A stretch of 8,474 nucleotides of DNA. It comes from Streptosporangiaceae bacterium. GTDB lineage: Bacteria > Actinomycetota > Actinomycetes > Streptosporangiales > Streptosporangiaceae. The notes under the pieces are model-generated. The model was not told where the DNA came from. It saw only the letters and a list, made by a program, of their open reading frames with translations, and did no database searches. The DNA lies in contig JASHSZ010000376.1 of the NCBI GenBank assembly GCA_030040815.1, positions 1 to 8,474 on the forward strand, given 5' to 3'. Below, piece after piece: positions 5,517-8,474 of this stretch. Position 1 is the stretch's first letter. Each line of letters starts with the position of its first letter. The position numbers and the translations under genes were made by a program.

Positions 5517-6632
5517 ATGGTCATTGGCATCGTCATCGCCATCGTAGCGATCCTGATCTTCGTGACGGCGACGCGGGCCATCCGCATCGTCCCGCAGGCA
5601 CGCGCCCGGAACGTGGAGCGGTTCGGCCGCTACACCAAGACGCTGGAGCCGGGGATGAACGTGATCCTTCCGTTCATCGACCGGGTCAAGCCGCTGATCG
5701 ACCTGCGCGAGCAAGTGGTGTCGTTCACCGGCCAGCGGGTCATCACCGAGGACAACCTGGTGGTCAGCATCGACACGGTGCTGTTCTTCCAGGTGACCGA
5801 CCCGCGGGCGGCCGACTACGAGATCGTCAACTACATCCAGGCGATCGAGCAGCTCACCGCCACCATGCTCCGCAGCGTGATCGGGTCGATGGACCTGGAG
5901 AAGACGCTGACCTCGCGGGAGACCATCAACACCCAGCTGCGCGGCGTGCTCGACGACGCGTCAGGCAAGTGGGGCATCCGGGTCACCCGGGTCGAGATCC
6001 GGACCATCGACCCGCCGCAGACGGTCAAGGACGCGATGGAGAAGCAGATGCGCGCCGACCGCGAGAAGCGGGCGACGATCCTGACTGCCGAGGGCGTCCG
6101 TCAGTCGCAGATCCTGACTGCCGAGGGCGAGAAGCAGAGCAACATCCTGCGGGCCGAGGGCGAGAAGCAGAGCGCCATCCTCAAGGCCGAGGGCCAGGCG
6201 ACCGCTATTCAGACGGTCTTCCAGTCCATCCACCGCAACGATCCGGACCCGAAGCTGCTCGCCTACCAGTATCTGCAGACGCTGCCGCAGATCGCCCAGG
6301 GGCCTGGCAACACGGTGTGGATGGTGCCGAGCGAGCTGACCACTGCGCTGAAGGCGTTTGGCTCGGCGTTTGGCGGCGGCGACGGCGCGCCGACCGCGGC
6401 GCAGCCTGCGGCGGCTCCTGCGAGCGCTGCGGCGCCCGTACCAGAGGTGGAGCCGTCGGACGCCGCGGCACTCGAGCAGGCGCACGAGGCACTGGCCGAG
6501 GCAGCGGCGCAGGTTGTGGCGGCTGGGTCGAGCGAGGAGCCGAACATCCCAGAGCTGGAGGGCCTCGCCTCAGTCGGCTCCGTCGATGGCGGCGACGCGG
6601 GTAGCTCGGACGGTGCGGCAGGCTCGGCCTGA
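5517..6632 (+). CDS. SPFH/band 7 (stomatin/prohibitin-like) membrane protein
   Basis: This 371-residue protein has a single N-terminal membrane anchor (2-19), then the SPFH domain from VPQARARNVERFGRY (25-39) through LEPGMNVILPFIDRV (43-57) and LREQVVSFTGQRVITEDN (63-80) to IRTIDPPQTVKDAMEKQM (161-178). A coiled-coil region follows with three tandem 11-residue units and a partial fourth (188-230). Then comes the conserved YLQTLPQIAQGPGNTVWMVP (252-271). Residues 289-371 form a low-complexity tail rich in Ala, Gly, Ser, Glu and Asp, longer than in many relatives and probably disordered. SPFH proteins assemble into large membrane-bound rings or scaffolds that organise lipids and membrane proteases. 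The family resembles E. coli QmcA and the mycobacterial stomatin-like protein. The ATG at 5517 has GGGAG 6 bases upstream, inside the end of the NfeD gene, and the two genes form a clear operon. The start with the anchor immediately after Met is typical. Confidence 0.94.
   Translation: MVIGIVIAIVAILIFVTATRAIRIVPQARARNVERFGRYTKTLEPGMNVILPFIDRVKPLIDLREQVVSFTGQRVITEDNLVVSIDTVLFFQVTDPRAADYEIVNYIQAIEQLTATMLRSVIGSMDLEKTLTSRETINTQLRGVLDDASGKWGIRVTRVEIRTIDPPQTVKDAMEKQMRADREKRATILTAEGVRQSQILTAEGEKQSNILRAEGEKQSAILKAEGQATAIQTVFQSIHRNDPDPKLLAYQYLQTLPQIAQGPGNTVWMVPSELTTALKAFGSAFGGGDGAPTAAQPAAAPASAAAPVPEVEPSDAAALEQAHEALAEAAAQVVAAGSSEEPNIPELEGLASVGSVDGGDAGSSDGAAGSA
6078..6206 (+). repeat. Tandem 33-base repeats encoding 11-residue coiled-coil units in the SPFH gene
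   Basis: Successive units read ILTAEGVRQSQ, ILTAEGEKQSN, ILRAEGEKQSA and a partial ILKAEGQATA (protein residues 188-230). Such A-E-G-rich repeats are a normal feature of the stomatin/QmcA helical region. An 11-residue (hendecad) period suits the right-handed or straight coiled coils of SPFH ring walls. The DNA units are similar but not identical, so they are conserved as protein. Confidence 0.85.
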
Positions 6633-6682
6633 GGAGCGGCGGCCGGCGCGGCAGCGGATGCCCGGTCGGCAGATCATCCAGG

Positions 6683-6699
6683 CGGTGACTCGCTCACCG
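6683..6699. terminator. Hairpin between the convergent SPFH and MFS genes
   Basis: CGGTGA and TCACCG form a 6-base perfect stem around a 5-base CTCGC loop, in the 82-base gap between two convergent stop codons. No T-run follows on either strand, so it is a weak bidirectional candidate chosen mainly for its position. Confidence 0.35.
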
Positions 6700-6714
6700 G
6701 GTTGAGCTTCGTGG

Positions 6715-7974
6715 TCACGGCAGTCCGCCGACGCTGCCTGCCTGAGCCTGCGTTGCCAGCTGCCGCGTCGTTCCGGTCGCAGCCAGCGCCAGTCCCGCCA
6801 GCAGCATGGGTGCGGCGGCGAACAGGAACGGCAGTCGCACGCTGACGACGGCTAGCGCGCCCATGACCGCGATCGAGACTGGCGGGAGCAGGACGCGCGG
6901 CAGGTTGATGACGCTGTTGACGCGGCCCAGCATCTCGGCAGAGGTGGTCACCTGTATCCAGGTCGGGATCGCGACGTCGCTGGCGTATGCCACGCCGAAG
7001 CCGAGCACGACAAGGAGGCCGCACGCGAGCGTCAGGGACCCCGTCCAGCCAATGGCAAGGAGCGATAGTCCCTCGCAGCCGGACATCACGACGATCAGCA
7101 GCCCCCATCGTGACGGCAGGCCGGTGACGCTCGCCGATAGGGAGCCGGCCAGCTGTCCCGCTCCCCAGCACGCGACCAGGATGCCCAGCGGCAACGCTCC
7201 GCGACCGAGAGCGTGCGCGAAGGCCGGCAGCGCGACCGTGAACAGGCCGCTGTAGGCCAGCGTTGAGGCCCCGATGAGAACGAGTATCGAACGGATGTCG
7301 CGCTTGCCGCGCGCGTAACCGAACCCTGCCGTCACGCTGGCGGCGAGCGCGCGAATACTCCACTGCTCAGCGTGCGCAGGTCCCGACGTGGTTCGCGGAG
7401 CGAAGGTCACCGTCCAGGCGGCAGCGAAGAATGTCACGGCGTCGAGGGCGAATGCCGGGGCAGGCGAGAACGCGCTGACCAGCAAGCCACCGATGACCGG
7501 TCCGAGGAGGAGCGCAGTCTGCTCGCCGACCGCCACCATCGCGTTGGCGCGCGGCAGTTCCTCGGCTGAGACGAGGGAGGGCACGATGCTGCCGCTGGCA
7601 GGCCAGAAGAACGAGTCGGCAATGCCGAAGGCCGCGGCGATGGCGAAGCAGGCCCAGATGTGGACCGCGTGGGCTGAGGCCAGCGCGCACAGAACCGATA
7701 CGAGCACGCCCTTGCCGAGGTGCGAGCAGATCATGACACGGCGCGGGGACCACCGGTCTGTCACGGCGCCGCCTACGAGTATCAGGGTCCCGCTGCAGGC
7801 GACGTTGCAGACCATGACTTCGGCCAGGGTGGCGGCAGAGTGGCTGATGGAGAGAACCAGCCAGGCAAAAGCGACTTGGTACGCGTAGTCGCCCAGGACC
7901 GAGCCGACCTCGCCACCCCAGACGGCCCGAAACGCTCGCCCTCCGGGCCACTGGCGTCTCGCTCGGTCTGGCAA
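6715..7974 (-). CDS. MFS transporter (EntS/MFS_3-like efflux permease)
   Basis: This 419-residue membrane protein of the major facilitator superfamily shows about 12 hydrophobic segments in two halves. It has the loop 2-3 signature GGAVTDRWSPRR (68-79), where D73, R74 and the paired arginines are the conserved motif-A residues. The start VWGGEVGSVLGDYAYQVAF (18-36) and the segment AFGIADSFFWPASGSIVPSL are typical of the MFS_3 group that contains the enterobactin exporter EntS and macrolide efflux proteins, so drug or siderophore-like export is the likely role; the substrate is unknown. The start is uncertain. A TTG at 7974 has AAGGAG (7983-7988 on the complement) at 8 bases spacing, so I prefer it. 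The in-frame GTG at 8007 adds 11 hydrophilic residues but has no Shine-Dalgarno sequence. The gene lies 53 bases (20 with the GTG) after menA on the same strand and may be co-transcribed with it. Confidence 0.88.
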   Translation of the reverse strand: MPDRARRQWPGGRAFRAVWGGEVGSVLGDYAYQVAFAWLVLSISHSAATLAEVMVCNVACSGTLILVGGAVTDRWSPRRVMICSHLGKGVLVSVLCALASAHAVHIWACFAIAAAFGIADSFFWPASGSIVPSLVSAEELPRANAMVAVGEQTALLLGPVIGGLLVSAFSPAPAFALDAVTFFAAAWTVTFAPRTTSGPAHAEQWSIRALAASVTAGFGYARGKRDIRSILVLIGASTLAYSGLFTVALPAFAHALGRGALPLGILVACWGAGQLAGSLSASVTGLPSRWGLLIVVMSGCEGLSLLAIGWTGSLTLACGLLVVLGFGVAYASDVAIPTWIQVTTSAEMLGRVNSVINLPRVLLPPVSIAVMGALAVVSVRLPFLFAAAPMLLAGLALAATGTTRQLATQAQAGSVGGLP

Positions 7975-7982
7975 CGCGTGCT

Positions 7983-7988
7983 CTCCTT
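7983..7988 (-). promoter_or_regulatory. Ribosome binding site supporting the TTG start of the MFS gene
   Basis: AAGGAG on the complement, 8 bases before the TTG at 7974. It falls inside the frame of the alternative GTG start at 8007, so it can serve only the downstream start. Confidence 0.55.
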
Positions 7989-8027
7989 CGTCGTCACCTC
8001 GGCGCACAGCCGGGAGCGAGTCGCGTG

Positions 8028-8474
8028 TCAGAGCCTGATCGCCAGGCCGAGGGTCAGCAGCACTCCGTACGCGAGCTCCAGCCGGCCCGTCTGGCCGAGC
8101 GCCGCGATCAGGGTGCCGCCGGTGGCGCCGTGGCGGACCTGGCGGACCGGGGCGAGCGCGAGCGGGAGCGCGGCCAGTGCAAGCAGGCTCAGCGGGCGGA
8201 CGGGCGCCAGCGCGACGACGACGCAGAACGGGACCGCGATGCAGGCCGTGTACAGCAGCCGGGTCCGGTGGTCGCCGAGCACCACCGCCAGGGTCTTCTT
8301 ACCGGACTGGCTGTCGGTCGGGATATCGCGCAGGTTGTTGACCACCAGCAGCGCGCACGCGAGCAGGCCGATGGCGGCCGCCGCCGCCCACGGCAGCCAG
8401 GTGAGGGTCTGCATCTGGACGTACGCCGTGCCCGCCACCGCAGCCAGGCCGAAGAACACGAACACCGACAGCTC
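8028..8474 (-). CDS. menA: 1,4-dihydroxy-2-naphthoate polyprenyltransferase, C-terminal half (5' end off window)
   Basis: The last 148 residues of a UbiA-superfamily integral membrane prenyltransferase are present. MenA joins 1,4-dihydroxy-2-naphthoate to a polyprenyl diphosphate with loss of CO2 and diphosphate, giving demethylmenaquinone, the penultimate step of menaquinone synthesis. The diagnostic part is VNNLRDIPTDSQSGKKTLAV (residues 45-64 of the visible part) followed by VLGDHRTR, the second Asp-rich, Mg-diphosphate-binding motif in the form typical of MenA (NNLRDIxxDxxxGKxTLAVxLG) rather than UbiA or CtaB. Hydrophobic segments before and after correspond to the later membrane helices. 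Family members have about 290-300 residues, so roughly half is missing, including the first Asp-rich motif. The frame runs open to the window edge with a full codon at 8472-8474. A GTG at 8465 is internal, not the start. The other men genes are not in the window. Confidence 0.9.
   Translation of the reverse strand, partial: ELSVFVFFGLAAVAGTAYVQMQTLTWLPWAAAAAIGLLACALLVVNNLRDIPTDSQSGKKTLAVVLGDHRTRLLYTACIAVPFCVVVALAPVRPLSLLALAALPLALAPVRQVRHGATGGTLIAALGQTGRLELAYGVLLTLGLAIRL

Noticed and set aside
5040..5714. 224-codon minus-strand open frame opposite NfeD and the start of the SPFH gene
   Set aside because: It is antisense to two clear genes and is Asp/Arg/His-rich with no domain signal.

Overview
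The window is very GC-rich DNA with strongly G/C-biased third codon positions, frequent GTG/TTG starts and G-rich Shine-Dalgarno sequences. With a MenA-type prenyltransferase, an actinobacterial-style NfeD/SPFH pair and an acyl-CoA synthetase, this points to an actinomycete (Actinomycetota). I cannot fix a genus. No tRNA, rRNA, CRISPR array, transposase or phage gene is visible, so this reads as an ordinary chromosomal segment.

Layout from left to right: (1) The 5' two thirds or more of an Old Yellow Enzyme-type NADH:flavin oxidoreductase, minus strand, cut by the left edge. It is divergent from an OsmC-type peroxiredoxin on the plus strand, and the 113-base gap holds an inverted repeat with perfect 7-base arms. 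(2) About 290 bases without a convincing gene. (3) A small minus-strand DksA/TraR-like protein that has lost all four zinc-binding cysteines but keeps the DxxDxA coiled-coil tip motif. (4) A plus-strand glycerophosphodiester phosphodiesterase, divergent from (3). (5) A minus-strand AMP-binding acyl-CoA synthetase, convergent with (4). (6) A gene-poor stretch of 435 bases with what looks like the 3' remnant of an unidentified coding sequence (4804-4977), then a short upstream region with two inverted repeats. (7) A tight plus-strand pair: an NfeD-like membrane protein followed three bases later by an SPFH/band-7 (stomatin-like) protein with an 11-residue repeat block and a long Ala-rich acidic tail. 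(8) Convergent to it on the minus strand, an MFS transporter downstream of the 3' half of menA, which is cut by the right edge.

Functional themes: the left part is redox and peroxide chemistry (OYE reductase and OsmC, possibly co-regulated through the shared intergenic region). The middle is lipid metabolism (glycerophosphodiester hydrolysis, fatty acid activation). The right part is membrane organisation and menaquinone synthesis. Only the NfeD/SPFH pair is a clear operon. The menA-MFS pair is a plausible one. I see no convincing undescribed multi-gene system. The items most worth a second look are the cysteine-free DksA-like protein, the coding remnant at 4804-4977, and the inverted repeat between the OYE and OsmC genes.
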